Shown here piece by piece: positions 45,482-53,926 of a DNA stretch of 64,000 bases. Position 1 is the first letter of the stretch, and each line of letters starts with the position of its first letter. Below the pieces are notes generated by a model. It was given only the letters and a program-made list of their open reading frames with translations, was not told the origin of the DNA and made no database searches. The translations under genes and the position numbers were made by a program. Source of the DNA: Pseudodesulfovibrio sp. (GTDB taxonomy: Bacteria; Desulfobacterota; Desulfovibrionia; Desulfovibrionales; Desulfovibrionaceae); the NCBI GenBank assembly GCA_016342345.1, contig JAEINO010000004.1:79122-143121 (forward strand), given 5' to 3'.

Positions 45482-46360
45482 ATGGGATCATTGTTTTCTA
45501 GTTCAATATCTCTCAGAAAAAGTGTCAGGATCTCGGATGACGAGTTTCTGCTCCTGCGCGATTTCATTTATGAGAAAAGTGGTATTTTTGTTGATGTTAA
45601 ACGAAAATATCTTTTTGAGAGCCGTTTTTCCAAACATCTTGGGGAATTGGGGCTTTCCAGTTTTTCTGATTATATCAAGTATTTGAAGTTCGACGTGAAA
45701 AAAGCTGAAGAGTTGCCACGGCTTTTTGAGTTGGTGACCACCAATGAGACCAGTTTTTGCCGGGACTTGAGACAGCTTGATGTTTTCAAAGTCAACGTGC
45801 TCGATGAAATACTTAATGAGCAGCGCAAGGCAGGCAAACTGGAACTCAATATCTGGTCCGCAGGTTGCTCTTCCGGGGAAGAACCGTACACGCTTGCCAT
45901 CTTGCTTCACGAATCGCTCAAGCGGGAACTTCCCCTTTGGAAGATCAAGATCACTGCCGTGGATTTATCCAGGACCATGATCGAGCAGGCACAAAAAGGT
46001 GTTTACGGAGAATACGCCTTTAAGACGACCTCTGACGACATCAGAAAGAAGTATTTCACCAAGGAGTCTGAGGGCTGGAAGGTCAAACCGGAGGTCCAGA
46101 AGCTTGTTCATTTTCAGCAAATGAATCTGAATGATTCCCAGTCCTTGAAGAAGGTGGCTCGTTCACATATTGTTTTTTGCCGGAACGTGGTCATCTATTT
46201 TGACGAGGCCATGAAAAAGAAGGTTGTCGGCTCCTTTTACGACAATTTGTTGCCCGGTGGGTATTTGATGCTTGGACATTCGGAGACGCTGCACAAGATA
46301 TCTCAAGCGTTCAAGCCTCTCTATCATCCCGGGTCGATCGCGTACAAGAAGCAAGGCTAG
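45482..46360 (+). CDS. cheR: Chemotaxis protein methyltransferase CheR
   Basis: CheR methylates glutamates of chemoreceptors using SAM. The 292-residue protein (ATG 45482, with AAAGGAAA upstream) has the N-terminal helical CheR domain (FLLLRDFIYEKSGIFVDVKRKYLFESRFSKHL, ETSFCRD) and the catalytic Rossmann domain with LNIWSAGCSSGEEPYTLAILL, ITAVDLSRTMIEQAQKGVYGEYAF, FCRNVVIYFDEAMKKKVV and PGGYLMLGHSE. All main features are intact. It is not in a che operon; the nearest chemotaxis gene is the receptor at 17.1 kb. An HDOD gene follows after 35 bases. Confidence 0.93.
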   Translation: MGSLFSSSISLRKSVRISDDEFLLLRDFIYEKSGIFVDVKRKYLFESRFSKHLGELGLSSFSDYIKYLKFDVKKAEELPRLFELVTTNETSFCRDLRQLDVFKVNVLDEILNEQRKAGKLELNIWSAGCSSGEEPYTLAILLHESLKRELPLWKIKITAVDLSRTMIEQAQKGVYGEYAFKTTSDDIRKKYFTKESEGWKVKPEVQKLVHFQQMNLNDSQSLKKVARSHIVFCRNVVIYFDEAMKKKVVGSFYDNLLPGGYLMLGHSETLHKISQAFKPLYHPGSIAYKKQG

Positions 46361-46395
46361 AGCTAGGTCCCTAACCCCCACTGGAGGGAAGCGTT

Positions 46396-47616
46396 TTGGG
46401 TATCAAGTGTTTTGAAGAACTGACGGCGGGCATGATTCTGGCTTCTGATTTGAAAGCCAGCGATGGCAGGCTGCTTTTCAAGGCGGGCACGGAAATAGAG
46501 GCGCGGCATATCGAGCTTCTCAAGCGTGTTGGCGTTGCAGAGGTAGATGTCGAGGCTGGCGCATGCGAATTGAGCGATGGCATGCTTCTGGAGATTGAAG
46601 ACTATGTTCGTGATTTTTTCCTGTATGTAAACCCGGACTCTGAGCCGGTTGTCGAGATGTTCCGTATTTCCCTTGCCCTTACCGGTGATGCCGTGGCTCG
46701 GGGATGGTGCTTGCCCGACATAATCCAACGTCGTGCTTCCAACGTCGAGCACATGGAAGATCTATTTCTCAAGGGTATGGGATCGCCGGAAACTATCGTT
46801 ATGCATGAAGCCGAGCTGGCCAGTTTCCCGGATATTTATTTCCGTATCAAGGAAGTGCTTGAGGACGACAGTGCATCTGCCACACGTATAGCCAAAGTCG
46901 TCAGCACGGACATGAGCCTGGCCGCCAAGCTCATCAAACTGGTCAACAGTCCTCTGTATGGTTTTCCGCAAACCATCGATTCCATCAGTCGAGCCGTGGC
47001 CCTGATCGGAGCCAAGGAATTGTCAACGTTGGCACTTGGTATTTCGGCCATAAATTATTTCAAGGATATTCCACCGGAACTTGTGGACATGAAGAAGTTC
47101 TGGCGACACTCCATCACCTGTGGGCTTCTTGCAAAGATTCTGGCAACCACCCAGACAGGTCTGTCTCCCGAGCGTTTTTTCATTGCGGGACTCCTGCACG
47201 ATGTCGGCCGACTGATAATGTTCAAGAAGCTTCCGTATGCCTCCACTGAGGCCATGCTCTTTGCCAGGGAAAACTCAATCCCATTGGTCGAGGCCGAACG
47301 GTCCACCATGGATTTTTGCCATACAGATATCAGCAGGCCGCTTCTTGAGGCGTGGAAATTCCCGGAAGGGCTGTCCAACATGATTAATTTTCATCATAAT
47401 CCCATGGAGTTTCCCAATCCTCTTGAGCCAGCCATTATCCATTTGGCCGATAACCTGACCAATGCGATGGAGATAGCTCAGGGTGGCATGTATGTTCTTC
47501 CCGGCGTGGATGAACAGGCTTGGGAAATTCTGGGAATCCAGGCTGATCCTGTCCTGCGCGATGCTGTAGAGCAATGTCAGGAACAGATTGATACCATTCT
47601 GGGTGCTTTCTTCTAG
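46396..47616 (+). CDS. HDOD-domain signalling protein
   Basis: The 406-residue protein starts at a TTG with GGAGGG upstream. The first 60 residues resemble a DUF3391-like module (CFEELTAGMILASDLKASDGRLLFKAGTEI). Residues about 140-340 are an HDOD domain (TRIAKVVSTDMSLAAKLIKLVNSPLYGFPQTIDSISRAVALIGAKELSTLALG, then FFIAGLLHDVGRLIMFKKL, which keeps an HD pair). HDOD proteins are regulators in motility and stress networks and often lack enzymatic activity. It is 35 bases after cheR and could be co-transcribed with it, pointing to motility control. Confidence 0.9.
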   Translation: MGIKCFEELTAGMILASDLKASDGRLLFKAGTEIEARHIELLKRVGVAEVDVEAGACELSDGMLLEIEDYVRDFFLYVNPDSEPVVEMFRISLALTGDAVARGWCLPDIIQRRASNVEHMEDLFLKGMGSPETIVMHEAELASFPDIYFRIKEVLEDDSASATRIAKVVSTDMSLAAKLIKLVNSPLYGFPQTIDSISRAVALIGAKELSTLALGISAINYFKDIPPELVDMKKFWRHSITCGLLAKILATTQTGLSPERFFIAGLLHDVGRLIMFKKLPYASTEAMLFARENSIPLVEAERSTMDFCHTDISRPLLEAWKFPEGLSNMINFHHNPMEFPNPLEPAIIHLADNLTNAMEIAQGGMYVLPGVDEQAWEILGIQADPVLRDAVEQCQEQIDTILGAFF

Positions 47617-47640
47617 GGAAGCACTGCATAATTGCCTTCT

Positions 47641-47730
47641 GGCTTCGTTGCTGCAAAAAAATCAAACCCTAGCGTGCAGGAAGCACTCGTCAGCCTTGAC
47701 TTTTTTGCGTGCCTTGCCAGCGAACAATTC
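47641..47730 (+). repeat. Intergenic repeat element, copy B
   Basis: Aligns with copy A (16771-16860) over its whole length, sharing CGTTGCTGCAAAAAA at the left and CTTGCC-AGCGAAC at the right. The central pairing is GTGC-AGGAA-GCAC, compensated relative to GTAC/GTAC in copy A. It starts just after the HDOD gene stop, as copy A starts just after the HD-GYP gene stop. Confidence 0.65.
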
Positions 47731-47853
47731 TACAGCACTTCCTGAAGATTGAATTAATCAGTACTTCCCTAGCAGACTGTTGCAAAAGGCCCTATTGCAC
47801 TTTTGAGCTTTCGGTTTTTTTGAAAAGGCTGCCAGATTGACTTTGTCAAAATT

Positions 47854-47890
47854 CCAAGGCCGATGCGTACAGGGTACGCATCGGCCTTGG
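47854..47890. repeat. Perfect 17-bp inverted repeat (related repeat copy C)
   Basis: CCAAGGCCGATGCGTAC, three bases, then GTACGCATCGGCCTTGG: a perfect 17-bp stem with a 3-base loop. The core CGTACAG-GTACGC-TCGG is shared with copy A, so it is probably a third, more palindromic member of the same family. No T run follows on either side, so it is not a standard terminator, though it lies at the 3' end of the convergent TPM gene. Confidence 0.85.
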
Positions 47891-47925
47891 CTTGTCAGAA
47901 CAGTAAGTTGGTTGTCGGGGGTGGG

Positions 47926-48570
47926 CTAGCGAGCTTGTCCCTCGACTATGAGGTTGGGAAGTTCGTCGGTGTCGTCGTGCTTTACAGGGAAATGCTCGAC
48001 AATCAGCTCTCCGCAGCGTTTGACGCCCTGGCAGAGAGCTTCTCCTGCGCGACCTGCGCGGATGCCTTCAGTGATCATATCCACCACTTCGTTCCAGACT
48101 TCAGGATCGACCTTGTCGTTGATGCCCTTGTCAGCCAGTACCTGAACGCTTCGTTCGAAAACCGAGACATAGATGATGACGCCGGTCAGGTCACGGGTGC
48201 GGTGCAGTCCGTTGAGATAAAACGCCGTAAAGGCTGCTTCCTCGACTTCCTCTTTCATTTCCCGTTTGCTGATAAATGGTTTTTTCAGGGCAGGGATGGC
48301 AGTCAGGAGACGGGAGAAGACAACATACGTGACCAGAAATAGCCCCAGAAAGACCCACATGTCTTCTTGGCCCAGCAGCATGGCTATTCCCGTGGAGAGC
48401 AGGATACCGAGAGTTAATCCGCCGAGATGGGCGGCTTGTGGGTAGTCGTAGCTTATGGATGCGAGAACAGGTACTATTTCGCCGGAGGTGCTTTTTTCCA
48501 CGTCCTTGACGCACTGGATGAGTGTGTCTTGTTCTTCCTGAGAGAGGAAGTTCTGTGCGAGATTATTCAT
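47926..48570 (-). CDS. TPM-domain membrane protein
   Basis: The 214-residue protein has a TPM-type domain (FLSQEEQDTLIQCVKDVEKSTSGEIVPVLASISYDYP; later GVIIYVSVFERSVQVLADKGINDKV and ITEGIRAGRAGEALCQGV) interrupted by a hydrophobic hairpin at about 50-90 (LGGLTLGILLSTGIAMLLGQEDMWVFLGLFLVTYVVF). TPM proteins are membrane-linked with poorly defined functions, from phosphatase-like activity to photosystem repair. It is the last gene of a three-gene minus-strand set with a Gly-rich TPM protein and LemA, a common conserved arrangement. AAGGACT precedes the ATG. Confidence 0.85.
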   Translation of the reverse strand: MNNLAQNFLSQEEQDTLIQCVKDVEKSTSGEIVPVLASISYDYPQAAHLGGLTLGILLSTGIAMLLGQEDMWVFLGLFLVTYVVFSRLLTAIPALKKPFISKREMKEEVEEAAFTAFYLNGLHRTRDLTGVIIYVSVFERSVQVLADKGINDKVDPEVWNEVVDMITEGIRAGRAGEALCQGVKRCGELIVEHFPVKHDDTDELPNLIVEGQAR

Positions 48571-48585
48571 GATGAGTCCTTGTTG

Positions 48586-49383
48586 TTACCAGCCGCCGGA
48601 GGCTCCGCCGCCGCCGAAACCACCACCGCCGAAGCCGCCGAAACCACCTCCGCCACCGCCACCAAAACCGCCTCCGCCGCCACGGCTGCCGCCGAGCATG
48701 CTGAGCAGGAGCAGGGTGCTGGCTGTGGAGCCAACGCCTGAACGAGTGGTCGTGGTGCCATCCTCTGCGAGTTGTCCGGACCGTCTGCGTTTGCCAAACA
48801 TTTCAGTGAAGAACATGAACAGAGCCATGGGGATGATGATCAGGGAAAGCACCCCGCGTTTGCTTCTTCGCTGTTTTGACGGAGCTGCCACGTATTCTCC
48901 CCGGACCGCTCCGGTGATAGCTGTCACACCATCGCTGAAGCCTCCGTCGAAGTCGCCCGCCTTGAAGCGCGGGCCGATGACATTGGTGATGATCTGGCCC
49001 GACAGCACATCGGTGAGTACGCCTTCCAGGCCATAGCCGACTTCAATGCGGAGTATGCGGTCTTCTTTGCTTGCCAGCAGGATGACGCCGTTGTCAGTGC
49101 CTTTCTGTCCAGCTTTCCACGCTTCGGCCACCCGGATTGAGAAGTCCTCAAGAGAGTCGCCCTCAAGAGAGGGTATGGTCAGTATCGCCACTTGGGTGGA
49201 ATCCGTGCGTTCCAGTTCTGCCAGTTGGGATTCCAGTGCCTGACGGGTGGCCGGGGACATCATGTTTCCCAGATCGTTGACCCGTCCCTTGTAGGGCGGG
49301 ACGTCCAGGGCAAGTGCTCCGGCTGCAAGGATTAAGACAAGGGCCGCACACATGGCGGCAATGAGAAGTTTACGCACTGTCAT
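48586..49383 (-). CDS. TPM-domain protein with Gly-rich C terminus
   Basis: The 265-residue protein has a signal peptide (ending AAGALALDVPPYKGRVNDLGNMMS), a periplasmic TPM domain (about 28-150: VAILTIPSLEGDSLEDFSIRVAEAWKAGQKGTDNGVILLASKEDRILRIEVGYGLEGVLTD), a membrane helix at about 182-200 and a tail of Gly and Phe repeats (GGGGGFGGGGGGGFGG) ending GASGGW. This is the usual form found next to LemA in many bacteria. The function of the pair is unknown; envelope maintenance has been suggested. LemA ends 6 bases upstream. The GC-rich repeats of the tail produce several strong shadow ORFs. Confidence 0.9.
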   Translation of the reverse strand: MTVRKLLIAAMCAALVLILAAGALALDVPPYKGRVNDLGNMMSPATRQALESQLAELERTDSTQVAILTIPSLEGDSLEDFSIRVAEAWKAGQKGTDNGVILLASKEDRILRIEVGYGLEGVLTDVLSGQIITNVIGPRFKAGDFDGGFSDGVTAITGAVRGEYVAAPSKQRRSKRGVLSLIIIPMALFMFFTEMFGKRRRSGQLAEDGTTTTRSGVGSTASTLLLLSMLGGSRGGGGGFGGGGGGGFGGFGGGGFGGGGASGGW

Positions 49384-49389
49384 ATCCTG

Positions 49390-49989
49390 TTAGGACTTGG
49401 TTTCGAAGTTGACTTTGGGGACTTCTTTCGCGCCGGGATCGGCTTGGAAGAATTCCTTGCGTTCCAAATGCAGTGCAACTGAGTTCGTCAGTGAATTCGG
49501 GAATTTGCGGATGGAGAAATTAAAGGTCTTTACTGCGGCGTTGTACCGTTGACGCGCCACGTTGATGCGGTTTTCCGTGCCTTCAAGTTGATGCTGGAGT
49601 CCAAGGAAGTTCTGACTTGCCTTGAGGTCTGGATAGCGTTCGACAACGACCATTAAGCGGGACAGGGCTGAGGAAAGTTTTCCTTGGGCAGCCTGAAACT
49701 TGGCCAGGGCAACCTTGTCGGTGAGCATTTCAGGGGACAGCTTGACCTGAGTCGCTTGTGAGCGGGCTTCGATAACGGCCTGGAGAGTGTCCTTTTCGTG
49801 GGCTGCAGAGGCCTTGACGGTTGCTACCAGATTGGGGATGAGGTCGGCCCTGCGTTGCAGGGATGCGTCCAGGTTGCCCCAGGCAGCAAAGACTTCTTCT
49901 TCCTGCTGCTGCATGGAGTTGTAGCCGCAACCGGCAAGTGACATGACTGCCACCAGCGCGGCAAAAGACAAGAGTATGCGTTTGATCAT
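49390..49989 (-). CDS. lemA: LemA-family lipoprotein
   Basis: The 199-residue protein is a complete LemA: an N-terminal signal ending in the lipobox MSLAGC, then a coiled-coil body with [52 protein letters not shown] and [46 protein letters not shown]. Most LemA proteins have an uncleaved N-terminal helix; the Cys here suggests lipidation. It is the first gene of the LemA-TPM-TPM set. Confidence 0.92.
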   Translation of the reverse strand: MIKRILLSFAALVAVMSLAGCGYNSMQQQEEEVFAAWGNLDASLQRRADLIPNLVATVKASAAHEKDTLQAVIEARSQATQVKLSPEMLTDKVALAKFQAAQGKLSSALSRLMVVVERYPDLKASQNFLGLQHQLEGTENRINVARQRYNAAVKTFNFSIRKFPNSLTNSVALHLERKEFFQADPGAKEVPKVNFETKS

Positions 49990-50084
49990 TGTTTAATTCC
50001 GTGGTTTGGGGTTTGGATTGCTATACAAAGATGCGGCCCATCCTGAAAAAGTCAAGACGGGCCGTACCTATTTGATTTCTGTTG

Positions 50085-50531
50085 TTACTTTTTTTTCTTG
50101 GTCGTACGTTTGAGTCGTTTTCCTGCGCCCAGAAGCTTTCGCAGTTCGGCAGCGGCAGTCACCACATTACTTTCATGAAGTAGGATTCGTTCCTTGGAGG
50201 TCTGGAAGTGCCAGCCAATCGGCCTGTTCAGGAGTTTTGCCCCGCGTGAATTCAGGTATTCCTCTGCTTCGGTTTCCGCGGCCACGCATTCCAATTCTGC
50301 GAGTATTTCCTCTCGTTTTTGCATCTCGCGCATCTTGTAGGTGATCTCGTAGGCGGATCTGAGAATGTCGTCAGGCTGAACGTCCGTGGTTTTCTTGCGA
50401 CCTGACAGATGTCGTTGCAGTTCGTTGAGGTCGGCTTTGAGTTCCTTGATCTCAAACAAGGCCGTTTCTCTGGAAACTTCTATTTTTTCAGTAAGTTGTT
50501 TGTATATGGCACGCAGTTTTTGCTTGGACAT
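50085..50531 (-). CDS. Coiled-coil protein of unknown function
   Basis: The 148-residue protein is predicted soluble and mostly helical, with heptad-like stretches (YKQLTEKIEVSRETALFEIKELKADLNELQRHLSG and MREMQKREEILAELECVAAETEAEEYL) and a very basic C terminus (GAGKRLKRTTKKKK) that could touch nucleic acid or membrane lipid. No family recognised. It lies alone on the minus strand between LemA and the YigZ gene, with about 95 bases on each side. The codon pattern and the lack of competing frames support it as a real gene. Confidence 0.65.
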   Translation of the reverse strand: MSKQKLRAIYKQLTEKIEVSRETALFEIKELKADLNELQRHLSGRKKTTDVQPDDILRSAYEITYKMREMQKREEILAELECVAAETEAEEYLNSRGAKLLNRPIGWHFQTSKERILLHESNVVTAAAELRKLLGAGKRLKRTTKKKK

Positions 50532-50626
50532 GATACCTACTTTCAGACGTTGCAGTTGACCCGGAATTGTATGAACCAGCTGTAAGTTAGCGCATTATTG
50601 CAGGCATATGCAACCGCCTGATCGAA

Positions 50627-51238
50627 TCAAATTCTGGCAAGCACTCCTTTTCCGTCTGTAATATCAGCAATTCGAGTGGAAAAAGCTGGCAGATGCTCAA
50701 CGGGCAGACGCAGCATGAAGACCGCATCCATACCGAAATTTTCATCCAGAATCTCGGCCTCGAAACCCGGAAGCATGCGCTTGAGCAGAGTGACAGCCGG
50801 ATAGGGAATGGTGGCGGATACGGTCAGGGTGTCGATCTTTTCCCGGGTGGCCAGGGTGTCGAGATTCAGTTGGACCATGCTGGAATAGGCCCGGACCAAA
50901 CCTCCTGTGCCGAGCTTTGTGCCGCCAAAATATCGAGTGACCACCACCACTATTTCACCGACATTTCCATGAAGCAGGACATTGAGCATGGGCTTGCCGG
51001 CCGTGCCATGCGGTTCACCGTCATCACTCATGCCTATCTGTGCCGTGTCTCCGGGAGGGCCGGTCGTGTATGCCCAGCAATTGTGGGTTGCGTCAGGAAA
51101 TTCGGTCTTGATATCGGCAATGAATGTTCTGGCTGTTTCAATGTCTGGCGCGTGACCTGCGGAAGCGATGAAGCGGCTGCGTTTGATGGAATTTTCCACT
51201 CGGTGGAAGTCTGAGGGGATATCGTAACGCTTGCTCAT
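50627..51238 (-). CDS. YigZ/IMPACT-family protein
   Basis: The 203-residue protein has the YigZ N-terminal signature: SRFIASAGHAPDIETARTFIADIKTEFPDATHNCWAYTTG, then SDDGEPHGTAGKPMLNVLLHGNVGEIVVVVTRYFGGTKLGTGGLVRAYSS, matching the IMPACT domain. A smaller C-terminal domain (about 135-203) resembles EF-G domain IV-like folds seen in YigZ. Function is not settled; links to translation under stress have been proposed. No strong ribosome site precedes the ATG. Two ATAGC-type palindromes lie about 190 bases upstream and may control it. Confidence 0.92.
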   Translation of the reverse strand: MSKRYDIPSDFHRVENSIKRSRFIASAGHAPDIETARTFIADIKTEFPDATHNCWAYTTGPPGDTAQIGMSDDGEPHGTAGKPMLNVLLHGNVGEIVVVVTRYFGGTKLGTGGLVRAYSSMVQLNLDTLATREKIDTLTVSATIPYPAVTLLKRMLPGFEAEILDENFGMDAVFMLRLPVEHLPAFSTRIADITDGKGVLARI

Positions 51239-51420
51239 GAGGAGAGCGTACCCCGGTCATTGACGGAGGGTCAACCTGTCGTTGGAAGATCTGTTTTTTT
51301 GGGGTTCTGGCAGCCGGATTGCGAGGGAATTGTGCTTGTGATGGCTTGGTGCTCGTCAGAGAGTGTCCTTCAGGGTTGAATGAGATTAAAAAAATTAAAT
51401 ACATGAGGTTAGGTCTATAT

Positions 51421-51466
51421 TATAGCGTGCTATAAACAGAAGAAAACAATATTAATAGCATGCTAT
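51421..51466. promoter_or_regulatory. Pair of ATAGC-N2-GCTAT palindromes
   Basis: TATAGCGTGCTATA (51421-51434) and ATAGCATGCTAT (51455-51466) share the half-site ATAGC on both arms; the centres are 33 bp apart, about three helical turns. They lie between the start of the YigZ gene and the end of the amino-acid exporter gene, the second overlapping the exporter stop codon. A repressor or activator dimer pair is likely; the protein is unknown. Confidence 0.55.
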
Positions 51467-52077
51467 GCAAGCAGCTCGGAACGGATAAGTGCGGTTGCCA
51501 TGGTCCACATGGTCAGGCAGACCAGTCCGTCAAGAATTCTCCATGTGATGTCTTTTTTGAACACGGGGGCGAGCATCTGTCCGCCCAGGCTCAATACCAT
51601 GAACCAGACGGTCGAGGCCGTAAACGCACCGACTCCGAAGGAGTAGCGTTCCGGTGTGGGAAACTGACCGCTGACAGAACCCATGAGCACGATGGTGTCG
51701 AGGTAAACGTGGGGGTTGAGAAGGGTCACGGCCAAGGTGAGCAACAGTGTGTGGCGCAAGGTCGTTACGGCTTCTTCGCCTGCCTTGAGAGAGCCTCCCT
51801 TCATGGCAGAGCGCAGGGAATTGAATCCGTACCAGGAAAGAAAGGCGGCTCCGCCCCAGGTGGCGAATGTGCCCAGGGTCGGGTTGGATGCGACCAGGGT
51901 TCCGATGCCCGAGACGCCCAGGGCAAGGAGAAGCCCGTCGCACAGGATGCACAAAGCAGCCACGGCCAGATGATGGTTTTTCCGCACTCCTTGAGTGAGT
52001 ACGAATGCGTTTTGTGCGCCGATGGCAACGATCAACCCGCCGCCCATGCCAAATCCCTGAATAAATGGTGTCATCAT
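51463..52077 (-). CDS. LysE/ArgO-type amino-acid exporter
   Basis: The 204-residue inner-membrane protein has six hydrophobic segments and the LysE/ArgO signature GAQNAFVLTQGVRKNH near the N terminus, with NPHVYLDTIVLMGS in the middle. ArgO/LysE exports arginine or lysine and analogues such as canavanine. It is transcribed away from an ArgP/LysG-type LysR regulator 187 bases to the right, which is the standard pairing in bacteria. The ATG may be 52077 or the next ATG at 52074. The basic-amino-acid substrate is inferred from family and context. Confidence 0.88.
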   Translation of the reverse strand: MMTPFIQGFGMGGGLIVAIGAQNAFVLTQGVRKNHHLAVAALCILCDGLLLALGVSGIGTLVASNPTLGTFATWGGAAFLSWYGFNSLRSAMKGGSLKAGEEAVTTLRHTLLLTLAVTLLNPHVYLDTIVLMGSVSGQFPTPERYSFGVGAFTASTVWFMVLSLGGQMLAPVFKKDITWRILDGLVCLTMWTMATALIRSELLA

Positions 52078-52263
52078 TGTTCCCAGTTCCCCAGTCCGTC
52101 TTGTTTCCCCATTTCACGGGTGAAAAAGGCGGGGCCGTATATTGTCTGTTTCTTGTTGAAAAAAAACGTGAATGTTTGCGTGTCTGCCGATTCTCTAGTC
52201 TCGCTTTTCTTGGCTGTAAAACTAATTGTTTTCATGATGCATAAGAATTGCTAATATCGCATC

Positions 52264-53157
52264 ATGCTCGATTACAAATTGGTGGAAGCATTTGCAGTGG
52301 TCGTCAAAGAGGGCGGATTTGAAAAGGCTGCCAGGGTACTGCACCTCACGCAATCTGCCGTGTCGCAACGGTTGAAATTGTTGGAGGAACAGGTCGGATG
52401 TATTTTGCTGGTCCGGTCAATACCACCCAGGCCAACAGCCTCGGGGCGGCAAATGTTGAAGCATTACCGGCAGGTCAAACGGCTTGAGGAAGATTTTGGT
52501 CATGGTCCGGGGAGTGAATCCGGAGATTTTACCTCCTTGTCCGTGGGTATCAATGCGGACAGCCTGGCCACTTGGTTTTTCCCGGCTATCAATGATTTTC
52601 TTGATGCGGAACCGGTTCTGCTGGATTTGAGCGTGGATGATCAGGCTCAGACGCATCGGCTTTTGCGTGATGGCAAGGTTCTTGGCTGCGTGGGCGAGCG
52701 GAGCCAGCCCATTCAGGGATGCCGCGTGGAGTATCTCGGCAACATGGTTTACAGACTGTATGCTACTTCGCAATACAGGGATAAGTGGTTTCCCTTAGGG
52801 ATAACCCTGGAGGGCATGAAGCAGGCTCCGATTCTCATATTCAATCGAAAGGACGCGATGCACCGTGTTTTGATATCCGACAAACTGGGGCAGCAACCGG
52901 ATCATCTCAATGGCTTTTATCTTCCATCGTCCGAGAAGTTTGCACCGACAATTGCTTCGGGACGCGTGTGCGGCATGTTGCCGGATCAGCAGGCAGGGGA
53001 ATATCTGGAGCGTGGTGAGATCGTGGATATCATACCCGGGTTCACGTTCACGGTTGCGTTGCATTGGCATTGCTGGAATCTTGAATCCGACCAGCTCGGC
53101 CGGTTTACCGAGGCTCTGGTGAAAGGCGCACGGCGTGAGTTGAAAATCGTGGAGTGA
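52264..53157 (+). CDS. LysR-family regulator of the ArgP/LysG type
   Basis: The 297-residue protein has an N-terminal winged HTH (MLDYKLVEAFAVVVKEGGFEKAARVLHLTQSAVSQRLKLLEEQVGCILLVRSIPPRPTASG) typical of ArgP (IciA)/LysG, and a LysR substrate-binding domain. ArgP senses arginine and lysine and activates the divergent lysE/argO exporter gene. The 187-base shared intergenic region therefore probably holds its operator, although I could not recognise a clear T-N11-A site. No strong ribosome site stands before the ATG. Confidence 0.88.
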   Translation: MLDYKLVEAFAVVVKEGGFEKAARVLHLTQSAVSQRLKLLEEQVGCILLVRSIPPRPTASGRQMLKHYRQVKRLEEDFGHGPGSESGDFTSLSVGINADSLATWFFPAINDFLDAEPVLLDLSVDDQAQTHRLLRDGKVLGCVGERSQPIQGCRVEYLGNMVYRLYATSQYRDKWFPLGITLEGMKQAPILIFNRKDAMHRVLISDKLGQQPDHLNGFYLPSSEKFAPTIASGRVCGMLPDQQAGEYLERGEIVDIIPGFTFTVALHWHCWNLESDQLGRFTEALVKGARRELKIVE

Positions 53158-53227
53158 GCATTTGCCCGCAGCTCGGCTTTATTGTATTTGCCTTGAACAT
53201 AATGAATTTTTCTTGGAGGAGTTGCCC

Positions 53228-53869
53228 ATGAAACGTCTTGCCCTGATCTTTTTTTTGCTGAGTCTTGTAAGTCTTGTAGGCTGCTCCGGTGCCTATTATT
53301 CCGCCATGGAGAAGGTGGGATACGACAAGCGTGAAATTCTGACCGATCGTGTGCAAAATGCCCGTGAATCCCAGGAAGAGGCCAAGGAGCAGTTTGCTTC
53401 GGCCCTGGAACGCTTCAAGTCCGTGGTTGCCTTTGATGGTGGATCATTGCAGTCCAAGTATGACGAACTGAATGACGAATATGAATTGAGCGAGACGCGT
53501 GCCGAAGCGGTCAAGGATCGTATAGATGCGGTGGAGGACGTGGCCGAGGCCCTGTTCGAGGAATGGGCCATGGAGATCAAGCAGTATTCCAGTGCCAAGT
53601 TGCGCTCGTCCAGCCAGAGCAAGCTGACTGCCACCAAACGCAAGTACAGCACCCTGATCCGGGCCATGCGCAAGGCCGAAGCCAAGATGTATCCGGTTCT
53701 GTCGGCCTTCAAGGATCAGGTCCTTTATCTCAAGCACAATCTCAATGCCAAGGCCATTGCTTCTCTGGAAGGCGAACTTGGAACAATCCGTGCCGATGTG
53801 GATGTGTTGATCAGGGAGATGGACAAGTCCATTGCAGAGGCAGATGCGTTTATCAAGACGCTTGAATAG
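53228..53869 (+). CDS. DUF2959-family lipoprotein
   Basis: I start at ATG 53228 (GGAGGAG upstream) rather than the track's 53162. The 213-residue protein has a signal peptide ending in the lipobox VSLVGCSG, then a long helical region of the DUF2959 type (YYSAMEKVGYDKREILTDRVQNARESQEEAKEQFASALERFKSVVAFDGGSLQSKYDELNDEYELSETRAE), predicted to form a coiled coil. Lipidated and periplasmic; function unknown. A strong bidirectional terminator follows. It is on the plus strand behind the LysR gene but has its own ribosome site. Confidence 0.85.
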   Translation: MKRLALIFFLLSLVSLVGCSGAYYSAMEKVGYDKREILTDRVQNARESQEEAKEQFASALERFKSVVAFDGGSLQSKYDELNDEYELSETRAEAVKDRIDAVEDVAEALFEEWAMEIKQYSSAKLRSSSQSKLTATKRKYSTLIRAMRKAEAKMYPVLSAFKDQVLYLKHNLNAKAIASLEGELGTIRADVDVLIREMDKSIAEADAFIKTLE

Positions 53870-53894
53870 CACGATAGTCACAGGAAAACGAAAA

Positions 53895-53926
53895 GGGCTT
53901 GCAGTACACGCTGCAAGCCCTTTTTT
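53895..53926. terminator. Bidirectional rho-independent terminator
   Basis: GGGCTTGCAG (53895-53904), loop TACACG, CTGCAAGCCC (53911-53920), then TTTTTT on the plus strand; the plus-strand AAAA before the stem gives a short T run on the minus strand. It separates the convergent DUF2959 lipoprotein and MocR genes and overlaps the MocR stop region. Confidence 0.92.

Noticed and set aside
48567-49036. Pro-rich and Ala-rich ORFs on both strands
   Set aside because: Products of the Gly-rich repeat tail of the TPM protein read in other frames.
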